A stretch of DNA of 64,000 nt, from positions 248,001 through 312,000 of the forward strand of contig CP007152.1 in assembly GCA_000831005.1 (NCBI GenBank). The letters are read 5' to 3'. A program made the position numbers and the translations under genes. Of the stretch, positions 16,433-26,004 are shown in pieces; positions within the stretch are counted from its first letter, which is position 1; each line of letters starts with the position of its first letter. The notes under the pieces are model-generated. The model was not told the origin of the DNA. It was given only the letters and a program-made list of their open reading frames with translations, and did no database searches. Origin of the DNA: Marinobacter salarius. Its GTDB lineage: Bacteria > Pseudomonadota > Gammaproteobacteria > Pseudomonadales > Oleiphilaceae.

Positions 16433-17461
16433 TTAATCCACCAGGTACTGTAGTCGTTGTTCAAGGAAGGGCACTGAATCTTCTGTCAGCAATACCAGCA
16501 TGTCGCAACTGATCTCCCGGTCTTCCAGTTCATAGCTGATTTCAATACACAGCAGCTTTTCGTGGCGAGTACTGTGGTGTTCCAGCAGGTCTCCGATCTG
16601 TCGATGCTGGCCCAGGACGGTTGGGTGACCAAGGCCGAGTTTGAGATCCAGCTGGTCGCCAATGCCTTTGAGGAAGGCGCCAAACAGGATGCTGGACATG
16701 TCCATGAGCACCTCTACCTGAATGCTTTCGGTGTCCATGTCCTCGTAATGGAGCAGTTCGGCCATGTCATTGAAGCTGGCGTCAGCAAACAACAGAAGTG
16801 CTTCACCTGCAACGCCTGCGCCGGTGAAGCCCTGGCAGACAGCGGAGTAGCTGCTGTCGGCCTGGGCGGCTGAAATCGCCATGCTGAGCTCCGAGCGGGC
16901 AATCATTTCCACCCGGGGGATGGGCTGTTTGACGAATACCCGCAGCAGTCTTGCCAGCAAGTCGGACGAACGGCCCATGGCAACGTTGGCGATCTCCTGG
17001 AGATAGTCGTTCAGGCTAATCGGTGCGCTGGTTGAAGTGGTGTTGGTGGTATCGGACGCAGCGCTCTGCTCGTGTTCTTCAACCAGATCCTCAGGGCGCA
17101 GAAAACCGTAGTCCTGCAGCAGCTTTAAAACCAGGTCGGTGTCCGTAGGTTTTTTTATGAATTCGATGGCGCCGAGCTTGCGGACTCGAGCCCGCGCTTC
17201 CGGTTGGATGTCGCCGGAAACGACGATCGTCAACACGGGGAGATCCTCTTTCCTGATGGCGTCCAGAACCTCGTAGCCATCCATTTCCGGCATATTGAGG
17301 TCCAGAAACAGCAATTCGCCGGCTCCGGCACGGAGCTTTTCCAGCGCATTGCGGCCATCAAATGCGAAGGTAACTTCCGCGTTCCAGTTTTTGGGTAAAG
17401 CGCGCGCCATTTGTTTTCGGGCGAGAGAGGAATCGTCGCAGATAAGAACGCGGGTGGTCAT
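16433..17461 (-). CDS. Response regulator with C-terminal CheC/CheX-like domain
   Basis: Residues 1-125 form a receiver domain with the acidic pocket ICDDSSLARK, the phospho-acceptor Asp in LFLDLNMPEMDG and the lysine in EFIKKPTD. Residues ~150-342 resemble a CheC/CheX/FliN-type chemotaxis phosphatase fold (VEVLMDMSSILFGAFLKGI), but the canonical E-x-x-N phosphatase motif is not evident, so phosphatase activity is uncertain. It heads a two-gene operon with the PAS-GGDEF cyclase. A link between a phosphorelay and c-di-GMP output is therefore likely (inference). The cognate kinase is not adjacent. Confidence 0.8.
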   Translation of the reverse strand: MTTRVLICDDSSLARKQMARALPKNWNAEVTFAFDGRNALEKLRAGAGELLFLDLNMPEMDGYEVLDAIRKEDLPVLTIVVSGDIQPEARARVRKLGAIEFIKKPTDTDLVLKLLQDYGFLRPEDLVEEHEQSAASDTTNTTSTSAPISLNDYLQEIANVAMGRSSDLLARLLRVFVKQPIPRVEMIARSELSMAISAAQADSSYSAVCQGFTGAGVAGEALLLFADASFNDMAELLHYEDMDTESIQVEVLMDMSSILFGAFLKGIGDQLDLKLGLGHPTVLGQHRQIGDLLEHHSTRHEKLLCIEISYELEDREISCDMLVLLTEDSVPFLEQRLQYLVD

Positions 17462-17607
17462 GGGGGCTCCGTTTATTATTTAACCCCAGTATAGCAGTGC
17501 CTGAAGTGAATTCTATGCCCTGTGAACTATCTCACTCTATTGGCTCGGCAGCCTGGGATATAGTGCTCCTGCGGTCATAATAAGAATTGATTCAGAGACA
17601 CAACACT

Positions 17608-18468
17608 ATGAGACAGGATGCTTGTTGGTATGCTGTCCCTCTCACCATCTGTCTGGGTATGTCGCCTGTTGCCCTGGCAGAGTTGGAGCCTATTTCCGAA
17701 CAGGAAATGAGCCAGGTGCAAGGGCAGGCAATGATGACGGTGGATCATGTGGATGGAGTAAACCACCGGTTTACCCGCGTGACACTGGGCGTGGACGCAG
17801 AAACCCGGCTGAACGCCGACGGTGTGGTGATGGGCGGGGATGATTCTGGCGCCGATCTCGATATCAAGAATTTCGCGCTCGGCCACTACGTGCGCGACGA
17901 CACCCGTGTCCAGATCGACGGCAACACCTACAACGTGGACGAGGTGGTTCCGTTTGAGGGTGTTGAACCCTATCTTGAACTGGCTGAACGGGATGGTCAG
18001 CTCTCCGGTTTCCGCTTTGGTCTGAACCAGGCTCGGGGCACGCTTTCTGGCGAGATCGCTAGCTTCAGTGGCAACCTGAACCTGAAAATTAACGATGCAG
18101 ACGGCAACCCGGTGGACGCCATGCTGTTCGATGATGCAGGAGTGGCCACCAATCACCGGGCAACCCAGATCGGTCTGGCGGGTGAAGACGGAACCTGCAG
18201 TCAATGTGTCCCGCTGACCAATCTGCTGTCCATGGATATTGGTGTGGACAATGGCGATGGCACGGTTGGCTTTACGGAAGACCTGTTCCTGGCGTTCCAG
18301 CGTGAGTCTGTGGACTGGCAGGACCTGGGAGGCCCTGGCGCCATTCAGGGGCCTGAAGGCGTGTTCCTGAATCTGCCCACCAGCATGACGCTGGACATGC
18401 AGACACTGCAGAACGGTGTTCAGCGGGAGCGCACGCATTACGTGGATCGCGGTACCGGGATGTTTTGA
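17608..18468 (+). CDS. Secreted protein of unknown function (FilA/DUF6160-like)
   Basis: A 286-residue protein with an N-terminal signal peptide ending PVALA at about residue 24. The mature protein starts ELEPISEQEMSQVQGQA, a short leader resembling that of FilA/DUF6160-type surface proteins (L..L.D..M..VxGQAG). The rest is acidic, rich in Asp and Gly, and probably beta-rich, with one C-S-Q-C pair near residue 200. The ATG at 17608 is preferred over an in-frame ATG at 17587 because it begins the signal peptide. It lies divergent from the receiver/cyclase operon. Function is not known. The FilA resemblance is weak and based only on the N-terminal motif. Confidence 0.6.
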   Translation: MRQDACWYAVPLTICLGMSPVALAELEPISEQEMSQVQGQAMMTVDHVDGVNHRFTRVTLGVDAETRLNADGVVMGGDDSGADLDIKNFALGHYVRDDTRVQIDGNTYNVDEVVPFEGVEPYLELAERDGQLSGFRFGLNQARGTLSGEIASFSGNLNLKINDADGNPVDAMLFDDAGVATNHRATQIGLAGEDGTCSQCVPLTNLLSMDIGVDNGDGTVGFTEDLFLAFQRESVDWQDLGGPGAIQGPEGVFLNLPTSMTLDMQTLQNGVQRERTHYVDRGTGMF

Positions 18469-18517
18469 TTACACTACCCTGCATTCGACCGATTCACGCA
18501 ATGCAGGAGTTCTCTCG

Positions 18518-19963
18518 GTGATCCGTTCTTTCTACTGGCACGACTATGAAACCTTTGGTGTCGACCCCATACACGATCGCCCCTCCCAGTTTGCCGGGGT
18601 GCGCACCGATGCGGATCTGAACATCATCGAAGACCCGCTGATCATCTACTGCGCACCGGCTGACGACTACGTGCCCTCGCCAGAAGCCTGCCTGATTACC
18701 GGCATTACCCCACAAAAGGCATTGGAAGACGGTTTTCCCGAGGCGGAGTTTATCGCACAGATCAACGAGGCCTTCAGCCAGCCCGGCACTTGCGCCGTGG
18801 GTTACAACAGCCTGCGCTTCGATGACGAAGTGTCCCGCCACACCCTGTACCGTAATCTTCGTGACCCTTATGCCAGGGAATGGCAGAACGGCAATTCCCG
18901 CTGGGACATCATCGACATGGTGCGCCTGACCTACGCGTTGCGACCAGAGGGTATTCAGTGGCCAAAGAAGGAAGACGGTAGCCCCAGTTTCAGGTTGGAA
19001 GAGCTCACCGTCGCCAACGGCATCGCTCACGAAGCCGCTCACGATGCCATGTCGGATGTGGAGGCCACGATTGCAGTGGCAAAGCTGATCAAGGAGAAGC
19101 AGCCCAAGCTGTTTGAGTTTGTGCTGCAAAACAAGGACAAGCACTCCGCCCGCGCCATGCTGGATACTGCCAGTATGAAGCCGGTGTTCCACATTTCGGC
19201 CAAGTACCCCGCCACTCGCGGCTGCTGTGCGATGGTGGCGCCATTGGCGGATCACCCCACCAACAAGAACCTGGTGATCGTGTACGACCTGCGCGAAGAC
19301 CCAAGCGAGTTGATTCACGCTACGCCTGAGCAGATCCGTGAGCGGGTATTTACTTCCCAGGCGGAGTTAGGGGAGGGCACCAGCCGTTTTCCACTCAAAG
19401 GCGTGCAATTGAACAAGTGCCCGGTACTGGCACCCGCCACCATGCTGAAATCCCTCTCTGAGGAGCGGCTTGCCGAGCTGGAACTGGACGGCGACAAGCT
19501 GCGTGAGCACCTGGCCATTTTGCGCAAGGCGTCGGATCTGCCAGCCCGAATCGCCCAGGCCTTCGATCACCCCCATGAAGGTGACCTGACGGATCCGGAC
19601 GAACAGCTTTACGCTGGCGGTTTTATCAGCAAAACCGACCGCGAGAAGCTCAACTGGCTATTGCAACAGCCGGTAGAAACCCTGGGAGAGCAGGAAGTAC
19701 GGTTTGAGGATGGTCGTCTGGAAGAAATGGTGTTTCGCTATCGCGCCAGGAATTACCCCAATACGCTGATATCCGAAGAGCAGGAGAAGTGGGAAGTCTT
19801 TCGTCAGCAGCGGCTGATGCAGCCCAAGAAAGGGTGGCGGTCTCTGGAGGAGTTCTTCAAGATTTTGCAGAATCTTGCCGCTGATCCGGAGCTTACGCCG
19901 GATCAGCGGCATGTTCTGGAAGAGCTTCACCTCTATGGTGAATCCCTGATTCCTTACGTCTAG
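18518..19963 (+). CDS. sbcB: Exodeoxyribonuclease I (SbcB)
   Basis: A 481-residue 3'-5' single-strand DNA exonuclease used in recombination and mismatch repair. The N-terminal DEDDh exonuclease domain shows SFYWHDYETFG (first acidic pair), GYNSLRFDDEV and HDAMSDVEATI. The SH3-like and C-terminal helical extension with GDKLREHLAIL and DPDEQLYAGGF follow. The start is the GTG at 18518 with AGGAG eight bases upstream, which gives the family-typical N-terminus. The frame is open further upstream but that extension is not conserved-looking. Its stop codon overlaps the stop of the opposite-strand TPR gene by four bases. Confidence 0.95.
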   Translation: MIRSFYWHDYETFGVDPIHDRPSQFAGVRTDADLNIIEDPLIIYCAPADDYVPSPEACLITGITPQKALEDGFPEAEFIAQINEAFSQPGTCAVGYNSLRFDDEVSRHTLYRNLRDPYAREWQNGNSRWDIIDMVRLTYALRPEGIQWPKKEDGSPSFRLEELTVANGIAHEAAHDAMSDVEATIAVAKLIKEKQPKLFEFVLQNKDKHSARAMLDTASMKPVFHISAKYPATRGCCAMVAPLADHPTNKNLVIVYDLREDPSELIHATPEQIRERVFTSQAELGEGTSRFPLKGVQLNKCPVLAPATMLKSLSEERLAELELDGDKLREHLAILRKASDLPARIAQAFDHPHEGDLTDPDEQLYAGGFISKTDREKLNWLLQQPVETLGEQEVRFEDGRLEEMVFRYRARNYPNTLISEEQEKWEVFRQQRLMQPKKGWRSLEEFFKILQNLAADPELTPDQRHVLEELHLYGESLIPYV

Positions 19964-21957
19964 CGCCGGCGCTGGAAGTACACGGACAGGCCTTGACCCA
20001 TCAAGCTTTGCACCTCGCTTCCCAGAGCCTCAGCCTGGATCTGTTTCTGTACAGGCTTGGTGGCGAGGCTGTGGCCGTCGGTGTCCCGGGCTTTTACCAG
20101 TTTCCAGTCCACTTCGTTGCTGAGCAGCGCCATCAGCTCTTTTAGCTGCCTGGAATCCTGCTCACTGAACCAACGGTCGCGGCAGCCACCCAGGCCGTAG
20201 AAGTCGGTTTCGGCAACCAGGGATTGCCACATCGGATCCTGCCGATTGGTCAGTACCATCCGACGGAGTTGACGCAGGGCCGTACGTGTCGGTTTGAGGT
20301 CGTGTTGGGAGATCAGGCGGCGGATCTGTTTGTCGCCATCGGTCTGTTCGTTGACGGCGGTGTGCATATGGACAACAGCACCGTTGCCGGTCGCTGAACT
20401 CACCAGGGCTGCGAGGGACACCTCGGTCATGCTTGTTGACGGCAGGCGCCCGATTTCGATCCAGTGCACCTTGTGGTCATCGGCGACGAATTGCTGGGCG
20501 ATGGACCAGGGCCAGAACACGATGTTGCTGATGCCCATCTCGCCCGCGAGTCGCGTTGCCTTGGCAACGTTGGCCAGGGATTCATCCACGGCGATCACTT
20601 CCACGTCTTTCAGGTAGTGCGCCAGTTCCATGGCGCGCTGGCCGGACTGGGCGCCACACACCATGATTCGGATCGTTTCCGGCAATTGCTCGGTACTCAT
20701 GCCCAGCTCGGTCGCCATTATGGCTTTCAGGCTGGTTTCGGAGCGATAGGCAAGTTTCGACCAGTTGGGCCAGGCCTGGGGCACATCGGTTTTCTCCAGA
20801 CAAAGCTCGGCTGATTTCTCGTCGAAATTCTGTTTGATGGCCTCTTCCGACGCGCGGTTATAGTAGCTCGCGGCCATCATCCCCTGCATGGCAACCGGCC
20901 AGTCCACCAGGTTCCAGCGGCCAAGGTGTACAGCATACTTCTGATGGAACAGAGCGCCGTACATGGCACTGATGATCAGCGAACCGATCATGCCATCCTG
21001 TTGCTCGCCCATGGCAAGTTGGGCGCAAATGCTGTCGTTGATGGCTGAGGCCAGCCGTTCTTCGTCGTCCTCCGCGGTCAGGGCGTAACCGGTGCGATCG
21101 GCGTAGACCGCCAGGGCCAGTGCCAGCGGTTGAAGTTCGTCCCGCAGTTCAACAGTCTGTGCGACTTCCGCGATAATCGCCCGGCGCAGCAGGGTGGCCA
21201 GCTCTTCCACGGCTGGGTCTGGCATCAGGGTTTTTTCCAGTGCCAGGATCAGCAGTTCGTCCTCGCTGGCGGCGTCCAGAGCCACTTGAGCATTCGGGTT
21301 TTCCAGATCGTATTGCTGGCGGATGATGGCGCCTACGAAACGGCCGATTTCCTGGTGGGGCAGGCCGTCATGTCGCAGCAAAAGGATAGCGTCGCGGGCC
21401 AGTTTGGTGTCAGCCCTGTTCACATCCAGATGCTCCGCACAGGTCAGCATGCCACTATAGATAGACGGCCATTCCAGGCCCATTTCCAGCAGTTTGCGGT
21501 AGTGCAGGTAGGCTACGTCGAACTGGCCCTGAAGGCGCTTGGCATGGGCGACTCCGCCGAAAGCGGCGGCGGATTGCCGGTCCATTTCCAGGGCCTGGAT
21601 GAAATACTGCTCCGCCAGGGCCGGGCGCTCGGACTTGATTGCCCAGTAGCCCAGGTTGGTGAACTGCTGGGGCTGTGCCGGGTCATGGCTCAAGCTGTCC
21701 GTGAACAGGGTGTGTGCCTTATCAAGTGCCCCTTCGTCCATTTCCACACGCCCCATCAAGCCCAGCGCGCCTGCGTTACCGGGTTCCTGCGCCAGAACCT
21801 CATTCAGGTAGTCACGGCATTCCTGCCGCGCCTTGAGACGCTGAACCAGCGATGTCGGGCTGTTTGACTCGGCATAAGCCAGGTTTGCCTGCAGCAGTAG
21901 CCGCGCAATATGGGCTTTTTGTGCGTCTGTGGCATGGATGTTGTGCTGTGCTTGCAT
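19960..21957 (-). CDS. TPR protein with SAM-methyltransferase-like domain, next to flagellin
   Basis: A 665-residue protein. Residues ~35-190 contain tetratricopeptide-like repeats (for example ALGLMGRVEMDEGALDKAHT and YLHYRKLLEMGLEWP). A helical middle follows, and around residues 430-530 there is a Rossmann-like segment VCGAQSGQRAMELA...VIAVDESLANVAKA resembling motifs I and II of SAM-dependent methyltransferases (the 'methyltransferase with TPR repeat' type). The ATG at 21957 is the sensible start. It begins 34 bases after the stop of the flagellin gene on the same strand, so the two are probably co-transcribed. Modification or handling of flagellin is a reasonable inference, but no flagellin-specific family could be recognised. 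Confidence 0.7.
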   Translation of the reverse strand: MQAQHNIHATDAQKAHIARLLLQANLAYAESNSPTSLVQRLKARQECRDYLNEVLAQEPGNAGALGLMGRVEMDEGALDKAHTLFTDSLSHDPAQPQQFTNLGYWAIKSERPALAEQYFIQALEMDRQSAAAFGGVAHAKRLQGQFDVAYLHYRKLLEMGLEWPSIYSGMLTCAEHLDVNRADTKLARDAILLLRHDGLPHQEIGRFVGAIIRQQYDLENPNAQVALDAASEDELLILALEKTLMPDPAVEELATLLRRAIIAEVAQTVELRDELQPLALALAVYADRTGYALTAEDDEERLASAINDSICAQLAMGEQQDGMIGSLIISAMYGALFHQKYAVHLGRWNLVDWPVAMQGMMAASYYNRASEEAIKQNFDEKSAELCLEKTDVPQAWPNWSKLAYRSETSLKAIMATELGMSTEQLPETIRIMVCGAQSGQRAMELAHYLKDVEVIAVDESLANVAKATRLAGEMGISNIVFWPWSIAQQFVADDHKVHWIEIGRLPSTSMTEVSLAALVSSATGNGAVVHMHTAVNEQTDGDKQIRRLISQHDLKPTRTALRQLRRMVLTNRQDPMWQSLVAETDFYGLGGCRDRWFSEQDSRQLKELMALLSNEVDWKLVKARDTDGHSLATKPVQKQIQAEALGSEVQSLMGQGLSVYFQRRR

Positions 21958-21991
21958 GGGGCTACCCCTTTGACTCTGTGACGAAACCCGA

Positions 21992-23502
21992 TTAACCCTG
22001 CAGCAACTGCAGAACCTGCTGTGGCCTTGCGTTGGCCTGGGCCAATACCGACAAGCCGGCCTGCTGCAGCACCTGGGTGCGGGCGAGTTCTGCGGATTCG
22101 GCGGCAAAGTCTGCGTCACGAATCCGTGAACGCGCGGCCGACAGGTTCTCAGAGGTCGTGCTCAGGTTGGCAATGGTCGACTCGAGTCGATTCTGGGCAG
22201 CGCCCAGGTCGCACGAATGCCACTGATGGTTTCCAATGCCGCGTCCACAACTGCGAGTGCGCTGGTGGCGCCGTCAACGGTGCTTATATCGATACCTGCC
22301 ACTTCTTCAGGCGTAGAGCCGGCGGCGGTATTCTGTGCACTGTTCAGGACGCTGCCTGCGGCCAGGGTGGCGTCAGACGTCGCCGCGAAGCTAACGGACG
22401 AGTCCAGCGTCAATTCGCCGGCAACCCGTGTGGCATTAGCTCCACCACTTGTCAGTTCGATGGCGCTCGGGTCGCCGCTACCCTGTACCGCCAACTGTTG
22501 AGAGCCGGCAGCGGTAAAGTCTTCGATAGTGATGTCTTTACCCTGTTCCTGAATCAGCGTGATACTGCCGTCGTTAGCAACTTCCGCGGTAATGCCGGTC
22601 TTGCCAGACGCGGCGTTCACCTCACGTGCAATCGCTGAGAGGTCGTTTGCATCGGTGATCTGCGCGGAAATGGTCGCTGAGCTGCTCCCATTGGAAAGGG
22701 TGAGCGACACGGTTTGAGGCACGGCGATTGGCGTGGTAGCGGTGTTGCTCAGGGTCGCCGATGTTCTTGCCGTCGCGTTCACACCCGTCGTGGCACCAAT
22801 GTCGTTGATGGCTGCGGCGATGTCTTCTGCCGTGTCACCTGCTGTAATGGGCACCACCTGGCTGTCCAGCGAGCTGGAAATGGTGAGATTCTGCGTGGCG
22901 ATCGTGTTTTGTGCGGGTAACGTCGCATTCGCTGCCGTTGTTGAACCGGTGCCCTGGTTCAGGGTTGCGTTGGCCGCGTCGAGCGTGTTGTTGGCCAGGT
23001 CGGCGGTTCGGGCGCCTTCGATGGAAACGGCGATGCTCTGGTTTTCATTGGCGCCAGCCTGGAATTTTTGGGCCTGGAAGGTGCCGTCCAGAAGTTTCAG
23101 CCCGTTGAACTCGGTGGTGGTGGCAATGCGCTCCAGCTCGCCTTTTAGCTGGTTTACTTCGGACTGCAGGGCCTTCCTGTCAGATGCGGAGTTCGTTGCG
23201 TTGGCGGATTGTACCGCCAGTTCCCGAATGCGCTGCAGGATGTTCCCGGATTCGCCCAGCGCGCCTTCAGCAGTCTGAGCCAGAGAAATACCGTCGTTGG
23301 CGTTTCGAATGGCCTGGTTGAGGCCTTTGATCTGCGATGTGAATCGCTCAGAGATGGCAAGCCCGGCGGCGTCGTCCTTGGCGGAGTTGATGCGCAGGCC
23401 GGATGACAGCCGCTGCAGGGCTACGTTGGAGTCTTGCTGTGAAGTGTTCAGGTTTCGCTGAGCATTCAGCGACGCGATATTGGTATTGATGATCTGAGGC
23501 AT
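21992..23502 (-). CDS. fliC: Flagellin (first copy, frameshifted near the C-terminus)
   Basis: Filament subunit with the conserved N-terminal D0/D1 domain ([36 protein letters not shown]), a variable centre with flagellin hook-IN-like repeats, and a C-terminal D1/D0 domain. The open frame stops being flagellin at about 22210. Inserting one base there (plus-strand AGGTC-GCACG, lost C) restores [18 protein letters not shown] and the usual end [20 protein letters not shown], then LQLLQG, for 503 residues. The damage is therefore probably a consensus error. It is divergent from the second flagellin and followed by the TPR/methyltransferase-like gene. A sigma-54-like site lies about 100 bases upstream. 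Confidence 0.9.
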
Positions 23503-23602
23503 AACATTTCTCCCTGCTCAGAGATGCCGGTAACCCGGTGCCCGATCAAAATGGACGCCTTGCCGGCGGAAGTTCATTTAATTGCCGTTTTGCAGGAAGG
23601 TA

Positions 23603-23618
23603 AGCGAAGGTTGTGCCA
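23603..23618 (-). promoter_or_regulatory. Possible sigma-54 (-24/-12) promoter for the first flagellin
   Basis: On the minus strand the sequence reads TGGCAC-AACCT-TCGCT, with GG and GC separated by the required ten bases. The -12 TTGC is changed to TCGC. Predicted transcription would start around 23590, roughly 90 bases before the flagellin ATG at 23502. No sigma-28 match was seen for this gene. The divergent 381-bp region 23503-23883 holds this site and the sigma-28 site of the other flagellin, and no gene. Confidence 0.5.
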
Positions 23619-23769
23619 GTTTCGGAGTTTTGTTTTTAAGATATTGATTAGTAGTGGTTTTATTGGTCGTTTTGATGTTTGGGGCATGAATCCAATCGTC
23701 AACATATAGCGGTATAAGGAAGACTATTGCCGCTTTTACATTCCCTTACAAAATACCGTTAATTTTTTC

Positions 23770-23796
23770 TAAAGGTACGGACGGGGGCGCCGTTAA
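23770..23796 (+). promoter_or_regulatory. Sigma-28 (FliA) promoter of the second flagellin
   Basis: TAAA, exactly 15 bases, then GCCGTTAA: one mismatch to the GCCGATAA element of the FliA consensus. It lies about 90 bases before the ATG at 23884, the usual distance for late flagellar genes with a leader. Confidence 0.82.
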
Positions 23797-23883
23797 GCGC
23801 AATAACAGGGAGGCGCTCCCAAACTGAAAATGGGCGCCATTCCTTTTCCATGAAATAACGACATATGTCGAAGGAGAAGCAAT

Positions 23884-25380
23884 ATGGCTCTCGGTATTAA
23901 CACTAACGTTGCGTCACTGTCAGCTCAGAACCAGCTGAACAAATCCCAGGAGCTTTCTAACCAAGCTCTGGAGCGTCTGTCATCCGGCCTGCGTATCAAC
24001 TCCGCCAAGGACGATGCTGCTGGCCTTGCAATTTCGACCCGTTTTCAGTCCCAGATCTCTGGTCTGAACGTTGCGCAGCGTAACGCCAACGACGGTATTT
24101 CTCTGGCTCAGACTGCTGAAGGTGCTCTGGAAGAAACCACCAATATCCTGCAGCGTATCCGTGAGCTGTCTGTTCAGTCGGCCAACTCGACCAACTCTTC
24201 TTCTGACCGCTCTGCACTTCAGGGCGAAGTAAACCAGCTGAAGCAAGAGCTTGACCGTATTGCCGGTACTACCCAGTTCAACGGCCTCAACCTTCTGGAT
24301 GGCAGCTTCACTGCTCAGTCATTCCAGGTTGGTGCCAACGCTAACCAGACCATCTCAGTATCCGTGACCGGTGCTCGTGGCGCCGATTTGGGCAACAATA
24401 CCGTTTCTGGTGAGAGCAACACTACTGTCAGTCAGGGTACGGGGTCTGTTGCTGGTGGTGCAGCCACCCTTCCCGCCAACAACACCATCGCAGCTCAGGA
24501 CATCACAGTCTCCGGTACTGAAGGCTCTGAGGTGGTCAGCCTTACCGCCGGCCAGACAGCTGAGTCTATCGCTGCTGCGGTTAACGCGGAAACTGGCACT
24601 ACTGGTGTGACAGCTACCGCTTCCACCTCTGCCACGTTTGCTGGTTTGTCCGCCGACGGCACGGTTTCCTTTACTTTGGGTAGTGGCGGCGACACCGCAA
24701 CGATTTCTGCTGCTGTGACCACCACCGACCTTGGTGCATTGGCCAAAGCCATTAACGATACTTCCGGTACCACAGGTGTGACCGCCGAGGCTAGTGGTGG
24801 CTCCATCGCGCTGACCCAGGCTGACGGTAAGGATATTCGTCTGGCAGACTTTGCGAACTCAGGCGACGCGACTGGCACAGCGACCCTCCAAGGTAGCGGT
24901 GATCCTACTGCCGTAACTCTGACCGCTGGCAGCACCGACAGCACAATTGCATCGGGCTCTGTTGAGTTCGCTTCATCCGGTGCGTTCTCAGTCAGTTCCT
25001 CCATTGCCGAGACCGCTGGTAGCATTCTGAACGTTGCAGCAGACACCGTGGTTGGTTCTAACCTCCAGTCAGTGTCTTCTATCGACATCGGTACTGTTGC
25101 AGGTGCTAACAGCGCAATCGAGATTGCAGATGCGGCTCTGGAGCAGATCAGTGGTATCCGCGCCGACCTGGGTGCTGCCCAGAACCGGTTTGAATCCACA
25201 ATCGCCAACCTGAGCACAACTGCCGAAAACCTGTCGGCCGCTAACAGCCGGATTCTGGATGCAGACTTCGCATCTGAAACTGCTAAGCTGTCCAAGGCGC
25301 AGGTTCTCCAGCAGGCTGGTATCTCTGTACTGGCGCAGGCGAATGCCCGCCCGCAGCAGGTTCTGTCCCTCCTGCAGTAA
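23884..25380 (+). CDS. fliC: Flagellin (second copy, intact)
   Basis: A 498-residue filament subunit with intact N- and C-terminal domains: [38 protein letters not shown] at the start, and [38 protein letters not shown] then LSLLQ at the end. The Thr/Ser/Gly-rich centre contains flagellin hook-IN-like blocks (for example [16 protein letters not shown]). Secretion by the flagellar type III system needs no cleaved signal. A strong ribosome-binding site (AAGGAG, 23871-23876) precedes the ATG. A sigma-28 promoter lies upstream and FlaG, FliD and FliS follow on the same strand. The centre resembles but clearly differs from that of the first flagellin. Confidence 0.96.
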   Translation: MALGINTNVASLSAQNQLNKSQELSNQALERLSSGLRINSAKDDAAGLAISTRFQSQISGLNVAQRNANDGISLAQTAEGALEETTNILQRIRELSVQSANSTNSSSDRSALQGEVNQLKQELDRIAGTTQFNGLNLLDGSFTAQSFQVGANANQTISVSVTGARGADLGNNTVSGESNTTVSQGTGSVAGGAATLPANNTIAAQDITVSGTEGSEVVSLTAGQTAESIAAAVNAETGTTGVTATASTSATFAGLSADGTVSFTLGSGGDTATISAAVTTTDLGALAKAINDTSGTTGVTAEASGGSIALTQADGKDIRLADFANSGDATGTATLQGSGDPTAVTLTAGSTDSTIASGSVEFASSGAFSVSSSIAETAGSILNVAADTVVGSNLQSVSSIDIGTVAGANSAIEIADAALEQISGIRADLGAAQNRFESTIANLSTTAENLSAANSRILDADFASETAKLSKAQVLQQAGISVLAQANARPQQVLSLLQ

Positions 25381-25399
25381 CAGGGGCATAACGGCAAGG

Positions 25400-25423
25400 C
25401 CGGGGTCTTTGGGCCCCGGTTTA
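25400..25423 (+). terminator. Hairpin after the second flagellin
   Basis: CCGGGG at 25400-25405 pairs with CCCCGG at 25414-25419, followed by TTTA. The short T-tract suggests a leaky stop, which would set a high flagellin to low FlaG ratio. Confidence 0.5.
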
Positions 25424-25451
25424 CTGCTGTATGAGGATAGCGAGGTGAGCT

Positions 25452-25892
25452 ATGAATGGCGTTAACCTGAATGGCCCGGATTTGAAGCTGATTCGTTCCA
25501 GCGAGCAAGCTCCGGCTCGGGCAATTTCGTCATCTCAGGCCGAAGGCAGGAATGCCTCCGCCCTGACTGCACCTTCATCACCTGGTCTTGCTGAGCGTTC
25601 GGAGTTGTTGTCCGGGGCTCAGGAACTTTCGAAAGCTGAGAGGCTCGAAAGGCGCAGTGAGGCACAGAAAGAGAAATTGGATGATGCCGTGTCTCAACTG
25701 AACGATTTCGTTCAGACGGTCCAGAGGGATTTGCAGTTTGAAGTGGATAACGAGCGGGGACAGACGATCGTCAAGGTCGTCGATCAGTCCACCCAAGAGG
25801 TTATTCGGCAAATTCCGGATGAAGTTGCGTTGAGGTTGGCAGAAAACTTGCAGCAGGATGAACCGCTGACGTTATTCAACACGAAGGTCTAG
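25452..25892 (+). CDS. flaG: Flagellar protein FlaG
   Basis: A 146-residue FlaG-family protein. The N-terminal ~70 residues are low in order and Ser/Ala-rich. The conserved C-terminal domain begins at about residue 78 with LDDAVSQLNDFVQTVQRDLQ and contains VKVVDQSTQEVIRQIPDEVA, the family hallmark. FlaG proteins influence filament length and usually sit between flagellin and fliD, as here. It starts 71 bases after the flagellin stop, past a weak hairpin, so partial read-through from the flagellin promoter is likely. A strong terminator follows. Confidence 0.93.
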   Translation: MNGVNLNGPDLKLIRSSEQAPARAISSSQAEGRNASALTAPSSPGLAERSELLSGAQELSKAERLERRSEAQKEKLDDAVSQLNDFVQTVQRDLQFEVDNERGQTIVKVVDQSTQEVIRQIPDEVALRLAENLQQDEPLTLFNTKV

Positions 25893-25933
25893 AGTTTGCC
25901 GCTCTTGGCCTGACGTTGAAAACGGTTGTTCAG

Positions 25934-25968
25934 CACCGCCGCACCCGAAAGGGGCCGGCGGTGTTTTG
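25934..25968 (+). terminator. Rho-independent terminator after flaG
   Basis: CACCGCCG at 25934-25941 pairs perfectly with CGGCGGTG at 25956-25963, with an inner CCC-GAAA-GGG pairing, followed by TTTT. Confidence 0.85.
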
Positions 25969-26004
25969 CTTACATGTGGTTACAAAATTGGTCGGTAGAA
26001 AAGG

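Noticed and set aside
18494..19318. 274-codon minus-strand frame opposite sbcB
   Set aside because: No domain, no ribosome-binding site, and lies wholly inside a well-supported gene.
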